Shown here in pieces: positions 8,754-18,181 of a stretch of 64,000 nt of DNA. Position 1 is the stretch's first letter. Each line of letters opens with the position of its first letter. Made by a program: the position numbers and the translations under genes. Source of the stretch: Pantoea endophytica (GTDB lineage: Bacteria; Pseudomonadota; Gammaproteobacteria; Enterobacterales; Enterobacteriaceae). The stretch spans positions 310,001 through 374,000 of the forward strand of contig NZ_PJRT01000033.1 of assembly GCF_002858935.1 (NCBI RefSeq). The letters are read 5' to 3'. Below the pieces are notes generated by a model that saw nothing but the letters and a program-made list of their open reading frames with translations, had not been told where the DNA came from and searched no databases.

Positions 8754-10067
8754 ATGCCAATGCCTCAAACGACAACGGATGCACAGAAGCGCGCCTTAAT
8801 CGCCGGTTCAGTGGGCAATTTCATTGAATGGTACGAGTTTGCGGTTTATGGCTTTCTCGCGACGGTGATCGCGCAGAACTTCTTTCGCCTGCAAGGCGAA
8901 GCCGAGCTGACCGGCATTATTTTGACCTACGCTTCCTTCGCCATCGCCTTTTTCTTCCGTCCGTTGGGCGCAATATTTTTTGGCCGCATGGGCGATCGTA
9001 TTGGGCGCAAGCCGACGCTGATTTTTGTCTTGATCATGATGACGCTGGTAACGACCGCGATCGGCATTATTCCCACCTATGCCAGCATTGGCGTGGCGGC
9101 GCCGCTGATCATTACCGGTCTGCGTATTCTGCAGGGCTTGTTTGCTGGGGGGGAATACGGCGGTGCGGTGTCACTGATGACAGAGTTTGCCCCCAAAGGG
9201 CAGCGAGGACGTTACGGTGCCTGGCAATCATTCACCGTGGCGTTGGGCCTGCTGGCGGGCGCTGGCATTGTCGCGTTGCTGTCGGCGGTGTTGAGTGTGG
9301 ATCAGATGCACAGTTGGGGCTGGCGCATTCCCTTCTTCCTCGCCTTGCCGATGGGGATGGTGGCGCTGTGGCTGCGCTATAGCATGGAAGAAACGCCCAG
9401 CTTCGTGCGTCAGCAGCAAACGCAAAAAGCGCATCAGCCAATGGCGGTCAGCGCCAGTTTTGGCGCGACGCTCAGGATTATCTTGCTGGCAATCAGCCGC
9501 GTGATGGTGTGGTCAGCGGCGGGCTATACCTATCTGGTGATCATGCCAACCTATCTGCAATCTTCGCTGCACACCGGCTTTAACCAGGCGCTATTGATTG
9601 CGGTGATCTCCAATCTTGGCTTTGCCGCCACCATCATTCCAGCGGGCATGCTTAGCGATAAAATCGGACGCCGCAGCGTGATGGTTATCGCGGCATGTTT
9701 GTTGCTGGTGCTGGCATTACCGTTATTGAAAGTGTTGCAGGCCGATTCCTCAACGCTGTTGATCAAGGCGCTGGTGGTGTTTGTGGCGGGTGGAATTGTG
9801 GGATTGCTGGCAGGACCGGGCCCGGCAATGTTAGCTGAAATGTTCCCCACGCGCGTCCGCTATACCGGGCTGGGGCTGGCCTATTCACTCTCTAACGCAG
9901 TTTTCTCGGGGTGTGCCGGACTGATTATCACCTCCCTGATTAAGCAAACGGGGAATCTGGATATCCCCGCCTGGTACATCATGGTCACGGCTGCAATCAG
10001 TATTCCGGCGCTGATGACGCTAAACAAAAAAGACCATCTGCGTTCGCTGGATGAAGCAGATGGTTGA
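8754..10067 (+). CDS. MFS transporter, metabolite:H+ symporter family
   Basis: 437 residues with 12 predicted membrane helices. The N-terminus (GNFIEWYEFAVYGFLA) and the loop 2-3 signature GRMGDRIGRKPTLIF place it in the MHS branch that includes ProP, KgtP and ShiA, which import small organic acids or betaines with protons. EYGGAVSLMTEFAPKGQRGRYGAWQ follows in helix 5. The substrate cannot be read from sequence. ATG 8754 follows GGGAGC. It comes 35 bp after ydbL, so read-through is possible, but its function does not suggest a link. The last codons of the gene overlap a terminator belonging to the gene on the other strand. Confidence 0.88.
   Translation: MPMPQTTTDAQKRALIAGSVGNFIEWYEFAVYGFLATVIAQNFFRLQGEAELTGIILTYASFAIAFFFRPLGAIFFGRMGDRIGRKPTLIFVLIMMTLVTTAIGIIPTYASIGVAAPLIITGLRILQGLFAGGEYGGAVSLMTEFAPKGQRGRYGAWQSFTVALGLLAGAGIVALLSAVLSVDQMHSWGWRIPFFLALPMGMVALWLRYSMEETPSFVRQQQTQKAHQPMAVSASFGATLRIILLAISRVMVWSAAGYTYLVIMPTYLQSSLHTGFNQALLIAVISNLGFAATIIPAGMLSDKIGRRSVMVIAACLLLVLALPLLKVLQADSSTLLIKALVVFVAGGIVGLLAGPGPAMLAEMFPTRVRYTGLGLAYSLSNAVFSGCAGLIITSLIKQTGNLDIPAWYIMVTAAISIPALMTLNKKDHLRSLDEADG
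10025..10064 (-). terminator. intrinsic terminator of the minus-strand SDR gene, embedded in the MFS coding end
   Basis: Perfect 9-bp arms (ACCATCTGC at 10033-10041, GCAGATGGT at 10056-10064) with a 14-nt loop, followed on the minus strand by a run of T (plus-strand A at 10026-10031). All of it lies inside the last 15 codons of the convergent MFS gene. Confidence 0.8.
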
Positions 10068-10072
10068 AGACG

Positions 10073-10732
10073 CTAGCGTGTTGCCAGTTGCTTAACCGCT
10101 TCATGCACCGGCACTTCACCGCCGGTTAACTCAATGATCACCCGGCTGACCGCCGGTTGATCAATGATTTCAGCCAGCGTTGCCGCCACGTCATCGCGAG
10201 GAATATCGCCATACGGGATGGCCAAACCAGCACGCACCCGGCCTTGGCCTTGCTCATCCGTTAGCGTGCCGGGGCGTAAAATCACCCAATCCAGATCGCT
10301 TTGCGCCAGCTCGACATCGGCTGCTTTCTTCACGCGCATGTAATTTTCGAAGCTGGCGGAGAGGTTTTTGTTTCTGCCGGCTTCAGGGAAAGCCGACACC
10401 AGCAGAAAGCGTGAGATGCCGGCCTGCTGCGCGGCAGCAACTGCGGTAGTTAATCCTTTGCCATCAATGGCGTTCGTCATCTCTTCACCGCCTTTGCCAC
10501 CGGCACCGGCGGTGAAGACCACCACATCGCTGCCCTTCATCAGCGCGGCCAGCGATGTTGCGTCCAGCGCGGTTAAATCGCCGTTAACCGGCTCCGCACC
10601 CCGTTCACGCAAAGGCTGCTCCTGTTCTGCTTTGCGAAACAGCGGGCGCGCAACGTGCCCGTTTGCGGCCAGCAGTGATGCCAGACGACGGCCAATGTTG
10701 CCTGCGCCGCCAATGATAAATACCTTGGACAT
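10073..10732 (-). CDS. NAD(P)-binding, SDR-like protein
   Basis: 219 residues, Rossmann fold with an N-terminal nucleotide loop GGAGNIG (residues 8-14), a VVVFTAGAGG strand and an active-site like YMRVK (YxxxK) near residue 130. This is the atypical short-chain dehydrogenase group (NAD(P)H-binding, NmrA/HIM1-like) that includes YbjT- and YeeZ-type proteins; the substrate is not known. Same strand as the acetyltransferase, whose stop lies 48 bp upstream of this start, so they may be cotranscribed. Its terminator is inside the neighbouring MFS gene. Confidence 0.8.
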   Translation of the reverse strand: MSKVFIIGGAGNIGRRLASLLAANGHVARPLFRKAEQEQPLRERGAEPVNGDLTALDATSLAALMKGSDVVVFTAGAGGKGGEEMTNAIDGKGLTTAVAAAQQAGISRFLLVSAFPEAGRNKNLSASFENYMRVKKAADVELAQSDLDWVILRPGTLTDEQGQGRVRAGLAIPYGDIPRDDVAATLAEIIDQPAVSRVIIELTGGEVPVHEAVKQLATR

Positions 10733-10780
10733 GAGTACCTCTTAAATTGCGTGGATAACAGCGAGTCAGTATAGCCAACG

Positions 10781-11485
10781 TCAATCTGCGGGGAAAAAGC
10801 AGCGCAGCTTTTGCCTTTCGCGTCCGTGCTGATCCATATTCTCCACCGCCAGCCATTGGCTTAAGGCCTGCTGAATCGGCGGCCATTCGCCATCAATGAT
10901 TGATAACCAATCGGTATCGCGATTGCGCTGTTTGCGCGTCATTGCCTGACGAAAGCGGCCTTCAAAGGTAAAGCCGATGCGTTCAGCGGCGCGTCGGGAA
11001 GCCAGATTTAGGGAGTCACAACGCCACGCCACGCGGCGATAACCGAGCGCGAAGGCCTGCTGCAACAGCAGATATAACGCTTCAGAGCCCAATACGTTGC
11101 GCTGCATCAGCGGCGACCAGGTCACATGGCCAATCTCAATCGCGCCGTTCTGCACGTCGATATTGGCGAAACAGACCGCGCCAACCGCTTGCTGATTAGC
11201 CTGATCGATCACCGCATAACTGACCAATCCACGGTCACCTATTTTGTTAGCAATCCAATCGTTCATCTCGGCTAACGATTGCGGCTGCGATGCGCCAAGC
11301 CAGGTCCAGTCGCGATCGTCGGGTGCCAGCAAAAAGGCGGCAAACAGAGCGGGCGCGTGATTGAGTTGAAGCGGTGTGAGATGGCAAAAGCGGCCAGTGA
11401 GAATAGCAGCGGGCGGGAAGATTGCGGGTTGCCAGTCGGGTAGCGCAAAACCGATAGGCTGACCATATTGATTGTGTTGTGTCAC
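10781..11485 (-). CDS. GNAT family N-acetyltransferase, RimJ/RimL type
   Basis: 234 residues with the acetyl-CoA binding pattern of the RimJ/RimL group: HLTPLQLNHAPALF at the N-terminus, EIGHVTWSPLMQRNVLGSEA (motif A, the Q-R-x-V-x-G-like loop), the CDSLNLASRRAAERIGFTFEG motif B typical of protein or aminoglycoside acetylators, and RNRDTDWLSIID. Such enzymes often modify N-termini or small amines; the target here is unknown. ATG 11485 follows AAGGAGAT. No neighbour suggests a role. Confidence 0.85.
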   Translation of the reverse strand: MTQHNQYGQPIGFALPDWQPAIFPPAAILTGRFCHLTPLQLNHAPALFAAFLLAPDDRDWTWLGASQPQSLAEMNDWIANKIGDRGLVSYAVIDQANQQAVGAVCFANIDVQNGAIEIGHVTWSPLMQRNVLGSEALYLLLQQAFALGYRRVAWRCDSLNLASRRAAERIGFTFEGRFRQAMTRKQRNRDTDWLSIIDGEWPPIQQALSQWLAVENMDQHGRERQKLRCFFPAD

Positions 11486-11518
11486 TTCATCTCCTTTCGC
11501 TGTGCTGAAAATAACAGC

Positions 11519-11553
11519 AAAAAAAATGCCCGCCAGTTAAGCCTGACGGGCAT
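11519..11553 (-). terminator. intrinsic terminator of azoR
   Basis: Ten-pair hairpin (arms 11528-11537 and 11544-11553, one G-U pair) followed on the minus strand by nine T. It lies 21 bp after the azoR stop and before the acetyltransferase start. Confidence 0.9.
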
Positions 11554-11573
11554 TGATCATGCGAAAAAAATGA

Positions 11574-12209
<636 letters not shown>

Positions 12210-12403
12210 TCAATGCTTTACACTGTACGGAGTTAGCCCGCGAGGTAAAAGCGCAATATTTCGAGATCAATGTTCGAAATAATTGAATAACCTCGCACGT
12301 CCCGTTCAGGCAGGTGTTCCAAATTGTGTTATGATGCCGACCATTAATTGCTTGAATCCGCCGGGAAATCATCTGCCCGCTGCAACAACAGGTACGCATC
12401 GCT

Positions 12404-15400
12404 ATGTCATCATCCGACTCTTCACCTTTAGCCTCCCTTTGGCCGCGGCTCGATAATCTGACGCTGCGCGACAGTCAACGTCTGCGACGTCGACTGCTGG
12501 GCGCTGCAAAGGTGAAAAATCCTGCGGCGCAGCAGGGCATTGTGGCTGAACTGGAGCCGGAATTTGTCGCGGCGGAGCAACGCCTGGCGCAGCGCACGGC
12601 GGCGACACCGCGCATCACTTTCCCGGACAACCTGCCGGTAAGTCAGAAGCAGCAGGACATTGCCGATGCGATCAGTCAGCATCAGGTGGTGATCGTTGCG
12701 GGTGAAACCGGATCGGGTAAAACCACGCAGCTGCCGAAAATCTGCCTGGCGCTGGGGCGCGGGGTTAAAGGGCTGATTGGTCATACTCAGCCGCGTCGTC
12801 TGGCGGCGCGCACCGTGGCCAACCGCATTGCCGATGAGCTGGAAACCTCGCTCGGCGGCACCATCGGTTACAAGGTGCGCTTTAACGATCAGGTGAGCGA
12901 AACCACCCAGGTTAAGCTGATGACCGACGGTATCCTGCTGGCAGAAATCCAGCAGGATCGCCTGTTGCTGCAGTACGACACCATCATTATCGATGAAGCA
13001 CACGAACGCAGTCTGAACATCGATTTCCTGCTCGGCTATCTGCGCGAACTGTTGCCGCGTCGTCCCGACTTAAAAGTCATTATCACGTCAGCGACCATCG
13101 ATCCGCAGCGCTTCTCACGCCATTTCCACAATGCGCCGGTGATTGAAGTGTCCGGCCGGACGTATCCGGTCGAAGTGCGTTATCGCCCAATGGTGGAAGA
13201 GGCTGACGACACCGATCGCGATCAGCTGCAGGCGATTTTCGATGCGGTCGATGAGCTGGGCCAAGAGAGCCGCGGCGATATCCTGATCTTTATGAGCGGC
13301 GAGCGCGAAATCCGCGATACTGCCGATGCGCTGATGAAGCGCGATATTGCGCACACCGAGATTCTGCCGCTGTATGCGCGCCTGTCGAACGCCGAGCAAA
13401 ACCGCGTGTTCCAGTCGCACAGTGGACGCCGCATCGTGCTGGCGACCAACGTGGCGGAAACCTCGCTGACCGTGCCTGGCATCAAATATGTTATCGATCC
13501 TGGCACCGCACGTATCAGCCGCTACAGTTTCCGCACTAAAGTGCAGCGCTTGCCGATTGAGCCGATTTCGCAGGCTTCCGCTAATCAGCGAAAAGGGCGC
13601 TGCGGCCGCGTTTCGGAAGGTATCTGTATTCGCCTCTATTCCGAGGATGATTTCCTCAGCCGTCCGGAATTTACCGATCCTGAAATTCTGCGTACTAACC
13701 TCGCGTCGGTGATTCTGCAGATGACCGCGCTGGGACTGGGCGATATTGCTGCCTTCCCATTTGTCGAAGCACCGGACAAGCGCAATATTCAGGATGGCGT
13801 GCGCCTGCTGGAAGAGCTGGGCGCCATCACGCTGAGTGAAGACGAAACCTACAAGTTGACGCCTTCGGGCCGCCAGCTCGCGCAGTTGCCAGTCGATCCG
13901 CGTATGGCGCGCATGGTGCTGGAAGCGCAAAAATTTGGCTGCGTACGTGAAGCGATGATCATCACCGCGGCGCTATCGATTCAGGACCCGCGCGAGCGTC
14001 CTTCGGATAAAAAGCAGGCATCTGACGAAAAACATCGTCGTTTTGAGGATAAAGAGTCCGATTTCCTCGCCTTCGTGAATTTGTGGAATTACCTGCAGGA
14101 GCAGCAAAAAGCGCTCTCCAGCAATCACTTCCGCCGCTTGTGTAAAACCGAGTTCCTTAACTATCTGCGCGTGCGTGAATGGCAGGATATCTACACGCAA
14201 CTGCGTCAGGTGGTGCGGGAACAGGGGATGCCGGTCAACAGCGAACCCGCGCCGTATCGTGAAGTGCACTGCGCTTTGCTCACCGGCTTGCTGTCGCATA
14301 TTGGTCAGAAAGATAACGACAAGCAGGAGTTTACCGGCGCTCGCAACGCGCGCTTCGCCATCTTCCCCGGTTCCGGGCTGTTTAAGAAGCCGCCGAAGTG
14401 GACCATGGTGGCGGAACTGGTGGAAACCAGCCGTTTATGGGGCCGCGTTGCCGCCCGTATCGATCCGGAATGGATCGAACCGCTGGCGCAGCATCTGATT
14501 AAACGCAGTTACAGCGAACCGCACTGGGAAAAAGCACAGGGCGCGGTGATGGCGACGGAAAAAGTGACGCTTTACGGCCTGGCAATTGTGCAGGCGCGTA
14601 AGGTTAATTACAGCCGCATCGATCCGCAACTGAGCCGCGAGCTGTTTATCCGTCATGCGCTGGTGGAGGGCGATTGGCAGACGCGTCACGCGTTCTTCCG
14701 CAATAACCTGAAACTGCGCAACGAAATTGAAGATCTGGAGCACAAATCGCGTCGACGCGACATTCTGGTCGATGATGAAACGCTGTTCGCTTTCTACGAT
14801 CGCCGCATCGGCAGCGACGTGGTGTCTGCACGCCATTTCGATAGCTGGTGGAAGCAAGCCAGCAAAGAAAATCCGGATCTGCTGAGCTTTGATAAGCAAA
14901 TGCTGATCAAAGACGGCGCGGACAAAGTCAGCCAGCTCGATTACCCCAACTTCTGGCATCAAGGCGACCTGAAACTCAAACTGAGCTATCAGTTTGAACC
15001 GGGCGCGGATGCCGATGGCGTGACGGTGCACATTCCGCTGCCGCTGCTGAACCAAATCGAAGAGACCGGTTTTGAGTGGCAAATTCCGGGCGTGCGCCGC
15101 GAACTGGTTATCGCGCTGATCAAATCGCTGCCCAAGCCGGTGCGCCGCAATCTGGTACCCGCGCCCAACTACGCCGAAGCGTTTCTCGGCCGCGTTACGG
15201 CGATGGAACTGCCGTTGCTGGATGCGCTGGAACGCGAATTTCGCCGCATGACCGGCGTAACCATTAACCGGGAAGCCTGGCAGTGGGATCAGGTGCCCGA
15301 TCACCTGAAAATGACTTTCCGGGTGGTTGACGAGCACAACCGTAAGCTGCAGGAAGGCAAAAATCTGCATCAGCTGCGGCTGCTGCTGAAAGGCAAAGTG

Positions 15401-16300
15401 CAGGAAACGCTGTCGAAAGTGGCGGATGATGGCCTGGAACAGAGCGGTTTGCACATCTGGAGCTTTGGCGATTTGCCGCAAAGCTACGAGCAGAAGCGCG
15501 GCAGCTATCAGGTCAAAGCCTGGCCGGCGCTGGTGGATGAAAAGGACAGCGTGGCGATTCGCCTGTTCGATAGCGAAGTGGAACAGCAGAAAATGATGTG
15601 GCGCGGTCAGCGTCGCCTGCTGCTGCTCAACATTCCGTCGCCAACCAAGTATCTGCACGAGAAGCTACCGAACAAAGCCAAACTCGGTTTGTACTTCAAT
15701 CCCTACGGCAAAGTGCTGGAACTGATCGATGACTGTATCGCCTGCGGCGTGGATAAGCTGATGGCGGAGGCGGGCGGCCCGGCGTGGCAACAGGAAAACT
15801 TCGAACAGCTGCGCGACAAAGTGCGTGCTGATTTGAATGAAACCGTGGTCACCATCGCTAAACAGGTCGAACAGATCCTGACCTGCGTGTTCAATATCAA
15901 CAAGTTCCTTAAAGGACGCGTGGATATGTCGCTGGCGCTGGCGTTAGGCGATATCAAAGCGCAAATGAATGGCCTGGTGTATCGCGGTTTCGTCACCGGC
16001 AATGGCTGGTCGCGTCTTGGTGATACGCTGCGCTATCTGCAAGGTATTGAGCGTCGTCTTGAGAAGCTGCCGGTCGATCCTCACAGCGATCGTGCGCGTA
16101 TGCTGAAAGTGCAGGCGGTGGAGCAAGCATGGCAGACGTGGCGGAATAAATTGCCGCCCCAGCGTCAGGATGATGCCGACGTGCAGGCGATTCGCTGGAT
16201 GCTGGAAGAGCTGCGAATTAGCTATTTCGCCCAGCAGCTGGGCACGCCTTATCCAATTTCGGATAAGCGTATTCTGCAGGCGATGGAGCAGTTGAGTTAA
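12404..16300 (+). CDS. hrpA: ATP-dependent RNA helicase HrpA (DEAH box)
   Basis: 1298 residues, the normal length. DEAH/RHA-family helicase; E. coli HrpA acts on collided ribosomes and on mRNA processing of fimbrial transcripts. Motif I GETGSGKT is at residues 100-107, motif II DEAH at 197-200, motif III SAT near 225, and motif VI QRKGRCGR near 395. The winged-helix/ratchet and OB regions and the long HrpA-specific C-terminal part (DUF3418) follow. Starts at ATG 12404; a TATGAT hexamer at 12338-12343 could serve as the -10. The gene is bounded downstream by a palindromic repeat and a terminator. Confidence 0.97.
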   Translation: MSSSDSSPLASLWPRLDNLTLRDSQRLRRRLLGAAKVKNPAAQQGIVAELEPEFVAAEQRLAQRTAATPRITFPDNLPVSQKQQDIADAISQHQVVIVAGETGSGKTTQLPKICLALGRGVKGLIGHTQPRRLAARTVANRIADELETSLGGTIGYKVRFNDQVSETTQVKLMTDGILLAEIQQDRLLLQYDTIIIDEAHERSLNIDFLLGYLRELLPRRPDLKVIITSATIDPQRFSRHFHNAPVIEVSGRTYPVEVRYRPMVEEADDTDRDQLQAIFDAVDELGQESRGDILIFMSGEREIRDTADALMKRDIAHTEILPLYARLSNAEQNRVFQSHSGRRIVLATNVAETSLTVPGIKYVIDPGTARISRYSFRTKVQRLPIEPISQASANQRKGRCGRVSEGICIRLYSEDDFLSRPEFTDPEILRTNLASVILQMTALGLGDIAAFPFVEAPDKRNIQDGVRLLEELGAITLSEDETYKLTPSGRQLAQLPVDPRMARMVLEAQKFGCVREAMIITAALSIQDPRERPSDKKQASDEKHRRFEDKESDFLAFVNLWNYLQEQQKALSSNHFRRLCKTEFLNYLRVREWQDIYTQLRQVVREQGMPVNSEPAPYREVHCALLTGLLSHIGQKDNDKQEFTGARNARFAIFPGSGLFKKPPKWTMVAELVETSRLWGRVAARIDPEWIEPLAQHLIKRSYSEPHWEKAQGAVMATEKVTLYGLAIVQARKVNYSRIDPQLSRELFIRHALVEGDWQTRHAFFRNNLKLRNEIEDLEHKSRRRDILVDDETLFAFYDRRIGSDVVSARHFDSWWKQASKENPDLLSFDKQMLIKDGADKVSQLDYPNFWHQGDLKLKLSYQFEPGADADGVTVHIPLPLLNQIEETGFEWQIPGVRRELVIALIKSLPKPVRRNLVPAPNYAEAFLGRVTAMELPLLDALEREFRRMTGVTINREAWQWDQVPDHLKMTFRVVDEHNRKLQEGKNLHQLRLLLKGKVQETLSKVADDGLEQSGLHIWSFGDLPQSYEQKRGSYQVKAWPALVDEKDSVAIRLFDSEVEQQKMMWRGQRRLLLLNIPSPTKYLHEKLPNKAKLGLYFNPYGKVLELIDDCIACGVDKLMAEAGGPAWQQENFEQLRDKVRADLNETVVTIAKQVEQILTCVFNINKFLKGRVDMSLALALGDIKAQMNGLVYRGFVTGNGWSRLGDTLRYLQGIERRLEKLPVDPHSDRARMLKVQAVEQAWQTWRNKLPPQRQDDADVQAIRWMLEELRISYFAQQLGTPYPISDKRILQAMEQLS

Positions 16301-16310
16301 TTGTTGGATG

Positions 16311-16332
16311 GCGCGATAAATCGCGCCGCTAC
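16311..16332 (+). repeat. palindromic repeat, copy 1 (shared with 42189-42210)
   Basis: 22 bases containing the self-complementary core GCGCGATAAATCGCGC followed by CGCTAC. The reverse complement is identical, base for base, to 42189-42210. Both copies lie just after the stop of a gene in a convergent gap, which is the usual place for REP-type elements. Confidence 0.8.
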
Positions 16333-16379
16333 GAAACAGCGCGGTTTTAACATCGCACAATTCGCGAAGAAAACGGCAA

Positions 16380-16439
16380 GGCGGGGCAGCGGCCCCAGGG
16401 ATGGGCCACGACGACGTTACGTAGCGGCCCCGCCTTTTT
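16380..16439 (+). terminator. intrinsic terminator of hrpA
   Basis: Arms GGCGGGGC (16380-16387) and GCCCCGCC (16427-16434) enclose a loop of about 39 nt with additional internal pairing potential, followed by five T. It lies 79 bp after hrpA and just before the end of convergent ydgD. Confidence 0.75.
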
Positions 16440-16455
16440 GCCTGAGAGCGCAGAA

Positions 16456-17262
16456 TTACTGGGCTAACTCTTCCAGCTTATCTTTAAAGGACGGCACCGC
16501 AATCGCGCGGTTATCGGCACGGTAACGATCGGCCGGCGCGGGTGCTGAACTCTGTACCGCAATCAACTGCCACTCATCACCGTTCTTCAACAGCAGCGGC
16601 GAACCGCTGTCGCCCGGCAAGGTATCGCACTGATGCGACAACACTGCACGCTGTGCCCAACCGGTCACTAAACAATCGCTGTGCGAATAGAGCGTATCCA
16701 GATGATCGGCCGGATATCCGGCTTGCGTCACTTTACGTTGCGTGGTTTTCAATGCGGCGGTTAAATCGCCACGCGAACCCTCAAACAATGGAATCGGCAC
16801 AATGCCGGAGGGCGGATTATGCAAAATAACCAGTCCGTAATCGTAGGGTGCGGCTCCCGGCGGCACGATCCAGCCTTCGCCGTCTGCCTGCAACCGGCGC
16901 GCTAAAGAGGGTTCAACGCGCGCATCAATATCATGAATCTCGTAGCGCCAACCTTTCGCGGTGGCCATAAAACGCAGCGCCACCGGCTTATCAAACTTGC
17001 CGGGCGGAGCCAATAAACAGTGTCCGGCGGTCAACGCCAGATGGGCAGAAATCAAGGTGGCAGTGCAGAGGTTACCGCTTTCGGTCTCTAACTGACCGAT
17101 GGCATCCCAGGGCGCGGCGCTCACGTCGCTAATCGCCTGGCGATGATCTTTGCCAAAGAACAACGTTTTGATGTCTTCCGGGCTTGGCCCATCTTCATCA
17201 TCGGCATGTGCTGTGTGGGTAAAACTGAAAAGACCAACGAGTAACAGGATAGCCAGGCGCAT
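16456..17262 (-). CDS. ydgD: trypsin-like serine protease, YdgD family
   Basis: 268 residues. Signal peptide [20 protein letters not shown], then a chymotrypsin-fold domain. The catalytic triad is readable: His in ALTAGHCLL, Asp in YDYGLVILH, Ser in [11 protein letters not shown]. Exported to the periplasm by prediction; substrate unknown. The asr-ydgU-ydgD order on one strand matches the E. coli acid-shock locus, which suggests an envelope role under acid stress; that role is inference. Confidence 0.9.
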   Translation of the reverse strand: MRLAILLLVGLFSFTHTAHADDEDGPSPEDIKTLFFGKDHRQAISDVSAAPWDAIGQLETESGNLCTATLISAHLALTAGHCLLAPPGKFDKPVALRFMATAKGWRYEIHDIDARVEPSLARRLQADGEGWIVPPGAAPYDYGLVILHNPPSGIVPIPLFEGSRGDLTAALKTTQRKVTQAGYPADHLDTLYSHSDCLVTGWAQRAVLSHQCDTLPGDSGSPLLLKNGDEWQLIAVQSSAPAPADRYRADNRAIAVPSFKDKLEELAQ

Positions 17263-17378
17263 AGTTCTCTCAATGGCGAGAATAAGTAGAAGTTGTTGTC
17301 ATCACGCTTGAGCGATAACTATAGTCGGTGAGCGGTGAAAAAGGGAGAAATATTGGAGTAATCAGCACGCTACAACGA

Positions 17379-17459
17379 CTAGATAAAAAAGCTGGCTGCA
17401 ACTATGCCACAGAGGATCATCACAATCAGAATAATTTCGAAGCGATAGCGACGCACCAT
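17379..17459 (-). CDS. ydgU: small membrane protein YdgU (26 aa)
   Basis: Translation of 27 codons from ATG 17459 to TAG gives MVRRYRFEIILIVMILCG then IVAASFFI. This is one membrane helix with a positively charged N-terminus, very close to the 27-residue YdgU of E. coli, which is also encoded directly downstream of asr. A GGAG ribosome site sits about 9 bases upstream. The reading frame is far below normal ORF cut-offs and is easily missed. An intrinsic-terminator-like hairpin separates it from asr, so its expression may need read-through. Confidence 0.85.
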   Translation of the reverse strand: MVRRYRFEIILIVMILCGIVAASFFI

Positions 17460-17474
17460 TTTTCGCTACTCCAG

Positions 17475-17504
17475 TAAATAAACACCCGGCATAACCGGGT
17501 GTTT
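17475..17504 (-). terminator. terminator between asr and ydgU
   Basis: Nine-pair perfect hairpin (arms AACACCCGG 17481-17489 and CCGGGTGTT 17495-17503, loop of five) with TTTATTTA after it on the minus strand. It follows asr and precedes ydgU. Confidence 0.8.
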
Positions 17505-17540
17505 TCAATCATCAATACGGTGTTGGCGCTAAAGGCGATC

Positions 17541-18011
17541 TTATTTTGCTGCTTTTTTCACTTTGTGGTGCTTTTTAGCAGCCTGAGCTTTCTGCGCAGC
17601 TGGCTTGGTTACTTTGTGGTGCTTTTTAGCAGCCTGAGCTTTCTGTGCAGCTGGCTTGGTTGCTTTGTGGTGCTTTTTAGCAGCCTGGGCTTTCTGTGCA
17701 GCTGGCTTGGTTGCTTTTTTGTGGTGCTTTTTCGCAGCCTGGGCTTTCTGTGCCGCTGGCTTGGTTGCTTTTTTATGATGCTTTTTAGCGGCCTGAGCTT
17801 TCTGTGCAGCTGGCGCTTTCTTCTCTACTTTTTTGTGCTTCTTAGCAGCCTGCGCTTTCTGAGCAACAGGTTTCTTATGGTGTACTGCTTTGTGTTTCGC
17901 TGGCGCTGCAGTGGTTGCTGGCGTTGCTGGAGCAGCTGTGGTCTCAGCAGCGAAAGCAACAGAAGACATACCCATAGCAGCGGCGATCACCAGTGCAAAT
18001 AATTTTTTCAT
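17541..18011 (-). CDS. asr: acid shock protein precursor
   Basis: 156 residues: a signal peptide (first 21 residues, ending AFA), an Ala/Thr/Pro-rich propeptide, then a strongly basic region built from six AQKAQAAKK units. Asr is a periplasmic protein induced at low pH, and now regarded as an intrinsically disordered chaperone that protects envelope proteins from acid. E. coli Asr is about 102 residues, so this copy is roughly half again as long through unit repetition. The RstA-like box upstream and the nearby rstAB genes fit the known control of asr by RstA. Antisense frames over this gene are by-products of the repeats. Confidence 0.95.
   Translation of the reverse strand: MKKLFALVIAAAMGMSSVAFAAETTAAPATPATTAAPAKHKAVHHKKPVAQKAQAAKKHKKVEKKAPAAQKAQAAKKHHKKATKPAAQKAQAAKKHHKKATKPAAQKAQAAKKHHKATKPAAQKAQAAKKHHKVTKPAAQKAQAAKKHHKVKKAAK
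17544..17864 (-). repeat. in-frame tandem repeats of asr
   Basis: Six copies of AQKAQAAKK begin at residues 50, 69, 87, 105, 122 and 139, i.e. periods of 19, 18, 18, 17 and 17 residues (57-51 bp). Units differ by one Lys codon (HHKKAT against HHKAT or HHKVT), showing in-frame length change inside units as well as in unit number. Confidence 0.95.
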
Positions 18012-18115
18012 TGCAAAATCCTCGAACTATTTTTTCATGTGTAGCCCACTGCGGGGCCGGTGAAAACACTATATGAAAAACAATTCAGGCTTTCCGTGAG
18101 GCATTGGTATCGGCG

Positions 18116-18129
18116 TGTAACGGATTGTA
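18116..18129 (-). promoter_or_regulatory. RstA-type box upstream of asr
   Basis: On the minus strand the sequence reads TACAATCCGTTACA, matching 10 of 12 fixed bases of the published RstA box TACATNTNGTTACA. It is 105 bp upstream of the asr start; a TATAGT hexamer at 18069-18074 could be the -10, which puts the box upstream of the -35 region. Confidence 0.7.
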
Positions 18130-18181
18130 CAAAGCGGCGTAAAGGAAGCGAAAAGGGCGGCCGCATCGGCCGCCGCGCAGT

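Noticed and set aside
14435..15658. 407-residue antisense frame within hrpA
   Set aside because: Composition is atypical and hrpA is intact and conserved in the sense frame.
17499..18002. 167-residue hydrophobic antisense frame over asr
   Set aside because: It is the reverse reading of the Lys/Ala repeats; the repeated Phe/Leu/Cys pattern is a by-product, and asr is well supported.
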